This document shows positions 56,667 to 64,000 of a DNA stretch of 64,000 nucleotides, piece by piece. The notes beneath the pieces were generated by a model. That model was not told the DNA's origin, made no database searches, and saw only the letters and a list, made by a program, of their open reading frames with translations. This DNA comes from a virus, in IMG/VR virus record IMGVR_UViG_3300046740_000431, positions 1 through 64,000 of that record; one strand, 5' to 3'. Both the position numbers and the translations under genes were made by a program. Numbering within the stretch: position 1 is the stretch's first letter; the number at the start of each line of letters is the position of its first letter.

Positions 56667-56950
56667 GGCAACCCCATGGCGTCGGCGATCAGGTTGCCGA
56701 GGAGAGCACGGCTGTAGCGATCAGCGATCGTCGTGACCGCCGGCCGCGTAGAGCACCCGGCGCATGTCTCAGGCGCGGCGCAGACGGCGGTTGCCTGCGC
56801 GCCGGTGGTCGCGGCGACGTGGCGGACGATCTCGTCCACGAACAGCTGGCGCTTGAGCTTCCTCCGCGGTCTCGAGATCGCGCGCTTCTCGCGCTGCTCG
56901 CGGAGCGCGATGGCCCGAGCGGCGGTCTCCTTGCTGGTGGACCGGCGCAT
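56663..56950 (-). CDS. Basic hypothetical protein
   Basis: 95 residues, ATG 56950. RALREQREKRAISRPRRKLK-like basic helix, then VRHVAATTGAQATAVCAAPE and a CxxC pair (TCAGCS). Function unknown. Confidence 0.5.
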   Translation of the reverse strand: MRRSTSKETAARAIALREQREKRAISRPRRKLKRQLFVDEIVRHVAATTGAQATAVCAAPETCAGCSTRPAVTTIADRYSRALLGNLIADAMGLP

Positions 56951-57462
56951 CAGATCCGCACCTGCGCGGCGACAGCGAGCTCGACATCAGGCGGCAACGT
57001 CCAGAAGCCGAGCGCGCCGCGGCACGGCACCGGCTTGGCCAGCGCGCGGACGTCGCGCAGTACGTAGCCGACTGGGCCGAAGAACCACCGGCGCTGCTCG
57101 CCGAGGTGGCGATCGATCTCGTTTGCGAGCAGACCGGTCGAGTCGAACACGATGCTGTCGATCGTGGCGACCGCGATCACCGCGCTGGTGATGCGGGACA
57201 GCCGGTACCACCGTTGCCACTCGGTCTGCTCTGGATCTCCCCATCCATGAAACATCCGGTTCGCCTCGGTGGGGCCATCGGAGACGCCGACGATCTCCTT
57301 GATGCGATCGTAGACCGACTCGTCGATCTCGCGGCTCGCGTGGATCGCGAACGGCTTCCCGAAGTCGACCGCATTGATCATTTTACGCGGGCGGTTCTCG
57401 ACCAGCTTCACCGAAGAGGCCACCAAGCCGGCCCATGGTTGCGTTAGCGTCAGCGCCCTCAT
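56950..57462 (-). CDS. ASCH-domain protein
   Basis: 170 residues, ATG 57462 (ATGA overlap). MRALTLTQPWAGLVASSVKL, VENRPRKM and later SRITSAVIAVATIDSIVFD, GPVGYVLRDVRALAKPVP follow the ASCH fold (strand QPWA, helix, E-N-R). ASCH domains bind or act on nucleic-acid bases. The upstream ORF begins with an almost identical 15-residue sequence. Confidence 0.78.
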   Translation of the reverse strand: MRALTLTQPWAGLVASSVKLVENRPRKMINAVDFGKPFAIHASREIDESVYDRIKEIVGVSDGPTEANRMFHGWGDPEQTEWQRWYRLSRITSAVIAVATIDSIVFDSTGLLANEIDRHLGEQRRWFFGPVGYVLRDVRALAKPVPCRGALGFWTLPPDVELAVAAQVRI

Positions 57463-58127
57463 CGCGAGCTCTCCTGAAGATATTTGATTGCCGAGCGCAA
57501 GTGTACGACGTCGTCTCGGAATACTCCGATTCCGGTGTTGCACCGGTAGCATAGGAGACCGCGAACGATGCCGGTGACGTGATCGTGATCCACGTGAAAC
57601 CGACGCGGTGACTCGGTGGATAGGAGTCGGCAGATCGCGCACCGACCTCCCTGATTGACGAGCATCTCGTCGTATCGCTCGATGGTGAGTCCGAATTTCT
57701 TACGAAGGTGATGTCCCCAGCGCTGTCGATCCCACTCCTTGGGGTGCTGGGCAGCCCACGCCTTCGACTTCGCGGTCACGCACCTCTTGCAGATGTTTCC
57801 AGCTTCCTTGCCAGCGCTCATTTCGCCAGGAAGCTTGACATCGCAGCACACGCGGCATGTCGTGCGTGCCGCTTCGCGTAGAGGATTCAGGTGATCCGAC
57901 CGGTAAGCGACGCGCGCGGCTCGCTTGGTATCCGCCGGCTCACTTCGCACCCATCCACAGGAACAAGCTACACGCAGACCGCCTGGTGGCGCACGGCGTG
58001 AAACAGTGAACTCACCGATCGACGTGTACGACATCGCGTGACCAGCTAGCACGACCGGACCAAGCGGCTTGATGCCGCTTGCCACGATCCCGGCCCACGG
58101 CTGGGTCAGCGTGAGCGCGCGCATCAC
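57459..58127 (-). CDS. Endonuclease VII-like HNH protein with ASCH-like start
   Basis: 222 residues from GTG 58127. Starts MMRALTLTQPWAGIVASGIK, then diverges from ASCH into a linker (LGPVVLAGHAMSYTSIGEFT). Residues about 85-220 are an Endonuclease VII domain: TTCRVCCDVKLPGEMSAGKE, GNICKRC, KKFGLTIERYDEMLVNQGGR, CAIC and FHVDHDHVTGIVRGLLCYRC with CNTGIG. This cleaves branched DNA or acts as a homing-type HNH nuclease. The N-terminal 20 residues duplicate the start of the next gene. Confidence 0.85.
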   Translation of the reverse strand: MMRALTLTQPWAGIVASGIKPLGPVVLAGHAMSYTSIGEFTVSRRAPPGGLRVACSCGWVRSEPADTKRAARVAYRSDHLNPLREAARTTCRVCCDVKLPGEMSAGKEAGNICKRCVTAKSKAWAAQHPKEWDRQRWGHHLRKKFGLTIERYDEMLVNQGGRCAICRLLSTESPRRFHVDHDHVTGIVRGLLCYRCNTGIGVFRDDVVHLRSAIKYLQESSR

Positions 58128-58531
58128 GCAGCCTCTGGAAGTCGGTAGGTCCCAGGGGCGCCGGGCTCCATCAGGCGAGCCAGGCTACGGAGCGCGCATA
58201 CCGTGGTGTGCGGCCTGAGCTGCGCCGTGTAGTCGTGCAGCCAGATCGCGCCGTTCACGAGCATGACGCGGCAGAACAGGCAGAAGACGTCGACGCGTTC
58301 CGGGGTCCCGACGATCCGTGCGGTGTCCGGGTTTCCGTCGTAGAACAGCCACGCCGAAGATGCCGGGCAGCCGCGGTGCTTGAACCTGTAGTCCTGCAGC
58401 GCGAGCGCAACCAAATCCATGATCTCGGCGTCGCGCGGGTTGGCGCGCCCGCTGGATACCAGGTCGAGCGCGGTGATCGCGTGCGGTCGAGCGCGCTCGA
58501 TCGCACCCTGCCTTGTTCGCGCGCCCTTCAC
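58124..58531 (-). CDS. Hypothetical protein
   Basis: 135 residues from GTG 58531 (GTGA). MDLVALALQDYRFKHRGCPA, SSAWLFYDGNPDTARIVGTP and CLFCRVMLVNGAIWLHDYTA. A CxxC pair and mixed fold. Function unknown. Confidence 0.5.
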   Translation of the reverse strand: MKGARTRQGAIERARPHAITALDLVSSGRANPRDAEIMDLVALALQDYRFKHRGCPASSAWLFYDGNPDTARIVGTPERVDVFCLFCRVMLVNGAIWLHDYTAQLRPHTTVCALRSLARLMEPGAPGTYRLPEAA

Positions 58532-59595
58532 GCTTCCACCTCTGGGAACTCGAGGTGCTGGACGCCGTCGAGGTACGGCATCTCCACGACGCCGCCAGGC
58601 TTCCTCTTGGACCCGCTGCCGACCAGCACCGTGCATAGACCACCGCTGTCGTCTGACCGCGATCCCTCTTCGGTCATCTGCTTCAGGAAGAACGCGGTGC
58701 CCGTATGCTTACACTGGTTTCGTAGCCACCTGACCCACAGCGAATCGAGCGGCCTCGCCGCTGCGCCGCTCTCGCACCCGACAATGACCCAGCCGATCCC
58801 GTCAGGGTGTAGCCAGTGCCCGTAGGAGCGTTCGGCATCGCACTCGACGCACCACGGCGTCGCGCCATCGTCGGCAACGCACCATTCGGCTGGTCCGTGG
58901 TTCCGGTCGTCGCAGCGCGGCAGGTCGAGATCGACCTCGCCGAGCAGCGGCTCACAGCTCAGGAACCGAACTGCGGCCGGCGTCGCGAGAAGGTCTGGGA
59001 TGCGCTCCTCGGCGGCGTCCTGGTTCTCAACCGAGACGCCGAGCCATACGTTAGGCAGCGGCCACCCGTTGTCGAGGCCACGACTTGGGATTGAGTCCAC
59101 GACACCGTCGAGTGCATATAGTGCGGCGTTCTCGATTAGCTCTCTCGGTGGCAAAGCCGGCCTCGCAAGCAGAGCGCGCCCGGTCGGGTTCGCCCACGCG
59201 AACCACTCGCGCATCCGCTTCGGGCGCTTCGTGAGCACCTGGAAGGTGTGCTGCGGACAGGCCGCCATGACCCCGAATACGGCGGCGATCTGCTCGTTCG
59301 TGAACGCGTCGAAGAACAGGTCGCTCATCGAGTCGACGAAGATTTTGCGCGGTGCCCGCCATCGCAGCGGCATAGCTAGCGCGTCGGTGTCAAACAGCCC
59401 CTCTCCGGTCCAACACGGGTCGCCGCCTGGCCCGAGCTTCACTAGGCTGTCGTACTTCGTGGGTTTGCCCTTGGCCATGCGCACGATCCGAGCGGCCTGG
59501 TGCTTCGCGTAGCAGTTGCGACACCCAGGCGAGACCTGCGCGCACCCCTTCGTAGGGTTCCACGTCTCGCCGGTCCAGGAGATCTTCGTCGGCAT
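58528..59595 (-). CDS. Gp37/Gp68-family phage protein (DUF5131)
   Basis: 355 residues from ATG 59595 (TGATG overlap). MPTKISWTGETWNPTKGCAQ, SPGCRNCYAKHQAARI, RAPRKIFVDSMSDLFFDAFT, VLTKRPKRMREW, NVWLGVSVENQDAAEERIPD and LSCEPLLGEV are all family hallmarks. The CxxxC...C arrangement in GCAQVSPGCRNCYA resembles a radical-SAM-type cluster site. Function unknown, widespread in phages. Confidence 0.88.
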   Translation of the reverse strand: MPTKISWTGETWNPTKGCAQVSPGCRNCYAKHQAARIVRMAKGKPTKYDSLVKLGPGGDPCWTGEGLFDTDALAMPLRWRAPRKIFVDSMSDLFFDAFTNEQIAAVFGVMAACPQHTFQVLTKRPKRMREWFAWANPTGRALLARPALPPRELIENAALYALDGVVDSIPSRGLDNGWPLPNVWLGVSVENQDAAEERIPDLLATPAAVRFLSCEPLLGEVDLDLPRCDDRNHGPAEWCVADDGATPWCVECDAERSYGHWLHPDGIGWVIVGCESGAAARPLDSLWVRWLRNQCKHTGTAFFLKQMTEEGSRSDDSGGLCTVLVGSGSKRKPGGVVEMPYLDGVQHLEFPEVEA

Positions 59596-59912
59596 CAGTC
59601 CTGCTCCCTGACTACCTGCCTGCAGCAGTCGCACCTTTGCTCAACTCCGATGGTAGCTACCGTTCTTTCGTCGAAAAGAACCACCAACCGAACCGACCGG
59701 ATCCAGAGATCCGGATCGGGATCCGGCGGCGAGAACTCGACGATCACGCGCCTGGGGTCGTCCCAGAACTCGGTGTCACCGATCGTCACGAGCGACTTCG
59801 GATCTTGGCGGTATCGATCACTCGCGATCGACATGGCGACGTCGAGCGACGGGATTCCGCGCATGGTCGCGCTGTATCCGTCGTGCAAGTAGAAGGTCTG
59901 GAACCTGATCAT
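59595..59912 (-). CDS. Hypothetical protein
   Basis: 105 residues from ATG 59912 (TGATG overlap). MIRFQTFYLHDGYSATMRGI, ASDRYRQDPKSLVTIGDTEF, RRVIVEFSPPDPDPDLWIRS. Small alpha/beta fold. Its stop context (REQD, GGAGCAGGACTGATG) is repeated at the upstream gene's end. Function unknown. Confidence 0.55.
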   Translation of the reverse strand: MIRFQTFYLHDGYSATMRGIPSLDVAMSIASDRYRQDPKSLVTIGDTEFWDDPRRVIVEFSPPDPDPDLWIRSVRLVVLFDERTVATIGVEQRCDCCRQVVREQD

Positions 59913-60907
59913 CAGTCCTGCTCCCTCAGGTCTCGGATCGACAGTCCGTAACCGGCCAGTCCCTCGTTGAACTTCCGCATCGCCATCGACTCGACCTGCC
60001 GAACTCGCTCGCGCGAGACGAACATCTTCTGGGCGATCTCCTCGAGCAACGCCTCGTGATCGTTCGCGGCGCGAGCCCCGTCGAGACGCGCGATCTCGTC
60101 GATCAGGCACGACGGCACGGCCTTCTCGGGGTCGTCTGTCGGCGAGTCGAACCACCGCTCGATGGCGTCCTCTGCCTCGTCGAGGAACTTGGTATCGAGG
60201 GCGCCCTCCTTACGCGGCCCAGCCAGCTCGAGGGTGTCTGGGATCTTGCGATAGACCTGAGTGTACGTGCTCGGCACCGGGCGAGCTGACGCCACGATCG
60301 CGGCCGCGCGCTCGCGGGCACCCGCGAGCATCTTGTCGACGCGCGTCTTGACGGCGGCGCACCGCGTCGCGTGGCGTTCGGTTGCTTCCGGCGTGGCGGC
60401 GCCTCGCTTGGGCGCCTGCTTCGCGAGGGCGGCCCGGATCTCCGATGCTCTCCTCTGGGAGGCGGCCACCACGGACGCGGCGCTGGCCTTCGCCCTGGCT
60501 ACACGCCGCTCGGCCGCCCGCTCGGCCCTGGCGCGAGCTGCCGGTGACCGCTCGTCCATGTCCCGCTCCCACGCCGTGGCGATCTCGCGAGCTCGCTCCG
60601 CGCTCCCCAGCGGGCCGAGCGCGTAGATCAGCTGGCGGCCGTCACCTCCGCGCGCCGGCGGCAGCCGGACCTCGACGTACCACACCGCCGTGTGATCGAA
60701 CTCGTGCTTATCGGCGACGGTGCGCTCGGCCCCGGCGTAGCGCTTCGATGGCGCGTTGATCACCACCGAGCCGTCGTCGAGCACGTCGAGCAGGAGGTTG
60801 AACCGACACGACATCCACGGGCACGGGCGCGGCCCGGTGCGGCAGTCGCCCACGGTCTCCGGTCGCTTCAGATCGATCACGGGAAGATGCACGGCGTTCC
60901 TCACCAT
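59912..60907 (-). CDS. Sigma-70 region-4-like protein
   Basis: 331 residues, ATG 60907. N-terminus: TGPRPCPWMSCRFNLLLDVL, a Cys-containing block seen in phage and myxobacterial proteins of this type. Long Arg/Ala-rich middle, then a C-terminal region-4 helix-turn-helix: EEIAQKMFVSRERVRQVESM followed by AMRKFNEGL. It may recognise -35 elements or act as a DNA-binding factor; no region-2 was recognised, so it might not be a complete sigma factor. Confidence 0.68.
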   Translation of the reverse strand: MVRNAVHLPVIDLKRPETVGDCRTGPRPCPWMSCRFNLLLDVLDDGSVVINAPSKRYAGAERTVADKHEFDHTAVWYVEVRLPPARGGDGRQLIYALGPLGSAERAREIATAWERDMDERSPAARARAERAAERRVARAKASAASVVAASQRRASEIRAALAKQAPKRGAATPEATERHATRCAAVKTRVDKMLAGARERAAAIVASARPVPSTYTQVYRKIPDTLELAGPRKEGALDTKFLDEAEDAIERWFDSPTDDPEKAVPSCLIDEIARLDGARAANDHEALLEEIAQKMFVSRERVRQVESMAMRKFNEGLAGYGLSIRDLREQD

Positions 60908-60909
60908 GG

Positions 60910-61536
60910 CTACAGCAGCGCCTCCTGCGCGGACGGCCTGGGCGGAGACCAGACCCCGAGGCCGAGCATCGTCTCGAGCACCCACGCCTCGTGGGCGTGG
61001 ACCTGGCGGGCGTGGATGACCACCCCAGTCCACCCCTTCTGGGCAGCGTAGACCTTCGAGATCTTGGTGACCGTGAACTGAGAATCGTCCTCTGCGAGCG
61101 CTCCGGTGAGCCCGTCCGCGACGGCGCGGGCGATCTTGTCGTCGTCCGGCTTCACCGTGGGGAACAGCATCCGCTTGCCGTCGGCGGACAGATCGCCGCC
61201 AGTGGTCCAGTGTCCGCCCGGCCTCGCCAGCACGAACACCATCGCGAGCGATACGGCGCCAGGACGAGCGACCAGTCGCTGCGCGGCGGCGTTACGCGCG
61301 CTGATCGACCTGACGCGGATCAGCGCCTGCCACGCCTCGAGCTCCTTGCCGCCCTGGTCGGTCACGGAGACCCCGACGATGGTTCCGCCGAAGCACGAGC
61401 GTCCGCGGCACGACTTCCCTGGCTTGCAGTCGCTGCACTTGCCGCGTGCGATCGGAAACCCGGACATGTTGCCCTTGGCGACCGGGGTGCCCTCGACCAC
61501 GAACCGGACGTCGAGCATGGACGGAGGCGTCGTCAC
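60910..61536 (-). CDS. rusA: RusA-like Holliday junction resolvase
   Basis: 208 residues from GTG 61536 (GTGA). VEGTPVAKGNMSGF, then a Cys cluster (CSDCKPGKSCRGRSC, 34-48) unusual for RusA, and the catalytic region FPTVKPDDDKIARAVADGLT then GALAEDDSQF with D131-133 and D150/D151. RusA cuts four-way junctions during recombination or packaging. The Cys insertion may bind zinc. Confidence 0.85.
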   Translation of the reverse strand: MTTPPSMLDVRFVVEGTPVAKGNMSGFPIARGKCSDCKPGKSCRGRSCFGGTIVGVSVTDQGGKELEAWQALIRVRSISARNAAAQRLVARPGAVSLAMVFVLARPGGHWTTGGDLSADGKRMLFPTVKPDDDKIARAVADGLTGALAEDDSQFTVTKISKVYAAQKGWTGVVIHARQVHAHEAWVLETMLGLGVWSPPRPSAQEALL

Positions 61537-61865
61537 GAGACGGCAACGCCTCCATCGTCATCGTCATTCGTAGTCGATGATTCGGACGCCGCCGCGCTCT
61601 TGTCGCGCTCGACGCAGACGGTCGGCTTGTCCTTGATGCGGGCCTGGCGCGGCTTCCCGTCGGAGTCCACGTACTTGTGAACGGTCAGGCCGACCGACTG
61701 CATCGCGGTCAGGAGGGCGGTCTGAGCGTTTCGCTTCCGCTCGTTGAGCGTGGCGATCTCTCCGGTGATCGCCCGCAGATCCTCGGCTGGTTCCTCGATA
61801 TCCGGCCGCTCTACGCGGCTCATCCCCGGCGCCGGCAGATCCTCTTGCTTCTTCGGTCTTCCCAT
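61533..61865 (-). CDS. Small charged hypothetical protein
   Basis: 110 residues, ATG 61865. MGRPKKQEDLPAPGMSRVER, coiled coil LRAITGEIATLNERKRNAQT, then RQARIKDKPTVCVERDKS and an acidic tail. Reminiscent of small phage DNA-binding or clamp-like proteins. Function unknown. Confidence 0.55.
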   Translation of the reverse strand: MGRPKKQEDLPAPGMSRVERPDIEEPAEDLRAITGEIATLNERKRNAQTALLTAMQSVGLTVHKYVDSDGKPRQARIKDKPTVCVERDKSAAASESSTTNDDDDGGVAVS

Positions 61866-61874
61866 GTCGATCTC

Positions 61875-62525
61875 CTACTTCGGTGGCAGCTGATTTCCGA
61901 CGGCATCCCACCCAGGGCGACGTCGACGAGCGAACAGCTCGAGGTTTGGACCGTCCATGCCGACGAGCGGGTGGACGATCTTCGAGAAGAACTCCGGCGG
62001 CTTCGCGCTATGGACGTAGTCGCCGGCCTTGATGCGCCGAACGCGGCCGCGCGAATCGGTGGCTGGGTTGCCTTCTTCGTCGAGAAGGACGCGGCCGATC
62101 TCCAGATCTCCGACCTGGTACGTCGGGACGGCAGCCGGGAACGTGGACCTGACGGCGTTGCTCTGGATCAGGTCAGACGCTGAGCCGCGCACGCAGATCA
62201 ACGCCGTCTCGTGGGAGCCTCGAACGGTTCTACCCATCCCGAACCACGGCAGCCCGTTCTTGGTGATCTTGTTCCAGACCACCTCTGAGAGGTCCCGGAA
62301 CCCCCATGCCCTGGCGACGTCGAGCGCGTCGCGCTGCATCGAGGAGAGTCGCCACAGGAACAGGATCGCCGTGCTGGCGACCTGGACTTCGAGCGTCGAG
62401 AGGTACGCCTCGATCGCCGTGGTCGTCATCACCGGGTACTGGTGAGCCGCTCCGCGCGTGTCGCCGGGCAACTTGTCCTTCGGGGCCCATGGAGGGTCGG
62501 CGACGATGACGCGATACGGCTTCAT
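61875..62525 (-). CDS. MT-A70-family adenine methyltransferase
   Basis: 216 residues, ATG 62525 (ATGA). Motif IV DPPW at 10-13, TAILFLWRLSSMQRDALDVA, WGFRDLSEVVWNKITKNGLP, GMGRTVRGSHETALICVRGS. This is the MT-A70 order (DPPW, LFLW, HE, RG). An insertion of about 40 residues (VPTYQVGDLEIGRVLLDEEG) before the end is longer than usual. It probably makes N6-methyladenine in phage DNA; RNA is possible. Confidence 0.83.
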   Translation of the reverse strand: MKPYRVIVADPPWAPKDKLPGDTRGAAHQYPVMTTTAIEAYLSTLEVQVASTAILFLWRLSSMQRDALDVARAWGFRDLSEVVWNKITKNGLPWFGMGRTVRGSHETALICVRGSASDLIQSNAVRSTFPAAVPTYQVGDLEIGRVLLDEEGNPATDSRGRVRRIKAGDYVHSAKPPEFFSKIVHPLVGMDGPNLELFARRRRPGWDAVGNQLPPK

Positions 62526-63490
62526 GTAGTCCTCGTGAACAGGTCTCGCTGACCTTCTACTGGCAGGCAGTGAGGCGAGAACCAGATCCGCTCTTTGGCC
62601 GACGACCAGGATGCGCTGTTACCCTTCCAGGCAACGCAGGTCCACGTGGCCGGCATATGCGGTCCGTGCTCGGTGTCCCAGCCGCAGAGCGCGATCCGCA
62701 GAGCGGGGTTGTCGCCGTTCTCGAGCGCCCACGTTCTCGCCGCTGCGGAAAGATCTGGATCGTCCTCGCGGTAGAGACGCTTTTCGCGCTCGTCGTGGGC
62801 GTACGGTGAATCAAGCAGCACGCCGCACGGGGTCATCCCGTGTGCGGTGTCGATGCCAAGCGTCGACCGGCCGAGCACGCGCATCCAGTCGCCGCAGCAG
62901 ATCCTGACGCCTCGCAGGCGATCGGATAGTGCTCCGAACAGGTCAGCAAGCGGCGGCGCGCCGGTTCGGTGCACGCCCTTGCCGCGATGGGTGAGCGGCT
63001 TTTTGCGGCTCGGTGCGTGGATGCCGTGGCCCGGCGTGCCGACCTTCGGAAGGCAGCGGTGCAGCGCAAGTCGTTCGTCGGCAGAGCACCACCCGTTGCC
63101 GATCCACGTGCAGATGCCCCAGACCCACCAGCCGGCGATCTTCGAGTCGGAGTACTCGGGGTCGGCGATGAGCTTGTCGAGCAGGGACGGTACCTGCGCA
63201 ACGAGCCACAGGTGCCGCGCGTGAAGATCTGCCTCATTGACCGGCCAGTCAGCCCAGTTCGCTACTTCATCAGGCGTCGCGCGCGTCGCGCGCCAGAAGT
63301 TCGCGATCAGGCCGTCCTTGTCGTTGGCGGTCTCGACCTTGCCGGGTCCGCCGGGCCGCGCGAGCAACGTGGCGAGGCTGCCGGCGAACGGCTCAACGTA
63401 GTTCGGCACGTCGCCGAACGCTCGCCAGATCAGCGATGCAGCGCGGCTCTTGCCACCGAACCACGGGAAAGGCGCGCGCAAGTCGCTCAC
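62522..63490 (-). CDS. D12-class adenine-N6 methyltransferase
   Basis: 322 residues from GTG 63490 (GTGA). FPWFGGKSRAASLIWRAFGD (FGGK 11-14), NYVEPFAGSLATLLARP, ETANDKDGLIANFWRA, and the catalytic motif VLLDSPYAHDEREKRL with DSPY at 227-230 instead of DPPY. The substitution is tolerated in some D12 proteins but deserves checking. The central insert (GIHAPSRKKPLTHRGKGVHR) is long. Likely protects phage DNA. Confidence 0.82.
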   Translation of the reverse strand: MSDLRAPFPWFGGKSRAASLIWRAFGDVPNYVEPFAGSLATLLARPGGPGKVETANDKDGLIANFWRATRATPDEVANWADWPVNEADLHARHLWLVAQVPSLLDKLIADPEYSDSKIAGWWVWGICTWIGNGWCSADERLALHRCLPKVGTPGHGIHAPSRKKPLTHRGKGVHRTGAPPLADLFGALSDRLRGVRICCGDWMRVLGRSTLGIDTAHGMTPCGVLLDSPYAHDEREKRLYREDDPDLSAAARTWALENGDNPALRIALCGWDTEHGPHMPATWTCVAWKGNSASWSSAKERIWFSPHCLPVEGQRDLFTRTT

Positions 63491-64000
63491 CTGACGTGCC
63501 AGTCCCCTGCGTCGTCGAATCGGCGCGCGAAGTCGTCACCCATCGACTGCTGACCTCGCGGCCCCGCCGAGCGCAGGTTGAGCGCCGCTGCGTACTCGAG
63601 CTCGGTGTCGTACAAGGCGTGCGATTTTACGTCCCAGAACATCCTAATGTCAATTTGTCCCTCTCCGTTGTTGTTCTTCAACACCAGCACGTGGAGATCG
63701 CTCTGGCTGTTCACGAGCCGGCCGGTCGCGTCTTTCTTGAGCGGCTCGTACATCCACGGCCGGTGGAGCGCCACGATCAGCTTGCCGGCCATGTCGGCAG
63801 CTCCGGTGTCGCGGATGTCCGAGATCCGCGGCCGCTTGTCGTCGCGCCTCTCCACCTCGCGGTTCAGCTGCGCGAAGATCGCCACGGCGATCTGTTCCTC
63901 TTGGGCGAAGTCGCTGAGCACGGCGCAGACGTGGGAGAGCCCCTCGTCTCGGCTCCTCGCGTGCGCGGGCTGCGGGAACTTCTGCAGGTAGTCGACGATC
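63487..64000 (-). CDS. dnaB: DnaB-like replicative helicase, C-terminal part
   Basis: 171 residues visible; the gene continues past the right edge. Walker B region IVDYLQKFPQPAHARSRDEG, AVAIFAQLNREVERRDDKRP and SDIRDTGAADMAGKLIVALH are classic DnaB motifs (H3 QLNR and the arginine-finger segment), followed by VLVLKNNNGEGQIDIRMFWD. It unwinds DNA at the replication fork as a hexamer. Only the C-terminal half is in this window. Confidence 0.88.
   Translation of the reverse strand, partial: IVDYLQKFPQPAHARSRDEGLSHVCAVLSDFAQEEQIAVAIFAQLNREVERRDDKRPRISDIRDTGAADMAGKLIVALHRPWMYEPLKKDATGRLVNSQSDLHVLVLKNNNGEGQIDIRMFWDVKSHALYDTELEYAAALNLRSAGPRGQQSMGDDFARRFDDAGDWHVR

Overview
The window is about 64 kb of a tailed-phage (Caudoviricetes) genome, or a very large prophage segment, from a high-GC host. 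Evidence for a phage: small and large terminase subunits, portal, minor head protein, scaffold-like protein, major capsid protein and head-completion-like proteins, plus tail-fibre-type proteins, a replicative helicase, a RusA resolvase, dUTPase, several DNA-modifying enzymes and phage tRNAs. No integrase, excisionase or clear lysogeny repressor was seen, and no tape-measure, sheath or lysin gene lies inside the window. The host is not identified by the sequence. The strong GC3 bias, the lipobox of one small protein and a CxCGxxDPH-type protein (20586-21185) make me think of a Gram-negative high-GC bacterium such as a myxobacterium, but that is only an impression.

Layout, following the main leftward transcription from right to left. 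64.0-57 kb: replication and nucleic-acid genes (DnaB-like helicase cut by the right edge, D12-class and MT-A70 adenine methyltransferases, RusA, a protein with a sigma-70 region-4-like C-terminus, a Gp37/Gp68-family protein, and an Endonuclease VII-like HNH protein sitting in a split ASCH locus). 57-49 kb: ASCH proteins, a region with frameshifts, dUTPase, a PD-(D/E)XK-like nuclease, a Mom-like protein and an SNF2 helicase. 49-44 kb: small regulators, a collagen-like fibre, an aberrant tRNA-like gene and a GP88-like protein. 44-39 kb: a 2-deoxyribosyltransferase-like protein, a cytosine-C5 methyltransferase and two tiny membrane proteins. 39-35 kb: virion proteins, one with twelve W-x-P repeats, followed by a putative Acb2-type anti-CBASS protein. 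35-31 kb: lipoprotein, deaminase-like, DUF2493/SLOG-like and RyR-domain proteins. 31-26 kb: terminase subunits, an initiator tRNA and portal. 26-10 kb: an accessory block on both strands. 10-0 kb: minor head protein, ADP-ribosyltransferase, scaffold-like protein, capsid and head-completion genes.

The accessory block separates portal from the minor head protein, which are normally neighbours. It holds two rightward operons (19.8-23.75 and 23.8-26.0 kb) and a long leftward chain of small genes (10.2-17.9 kb). Three of its promoters share one architecture: three TACCCC-type boxes spaced 11 bp apart, the last lying 26-27 bp upstream of the -10 element, and an ATG 6 nt after the -10. The first rightward operon carries a 6-pyruvoyl-tetrahydropterin synthase (QueD) next to a TGT/DpdA-like transglycosylase, the core of 7-deazaguanine DNA modification.

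Most genes are joined by ATGA, GTGA or TGATG overlaps, so translation is probably coupled across long polycistrons. In contrast, the genes that start transcription units usually have a -10 box ending only 6-7 nt before the start codon and no Shine-Dalgarno sequence, which predicts leaderless mRNAs. The phage also carries its own initiator tRNA. Functionally the window combines genome modification (DpdA/QueD, Mom-like, three methyltransferases), apparent anti-defence functions (Acb2, RyR, SLOG-like, deaminase-like, NDT-like) and a virion-associated ADP-ribosyltransferase.
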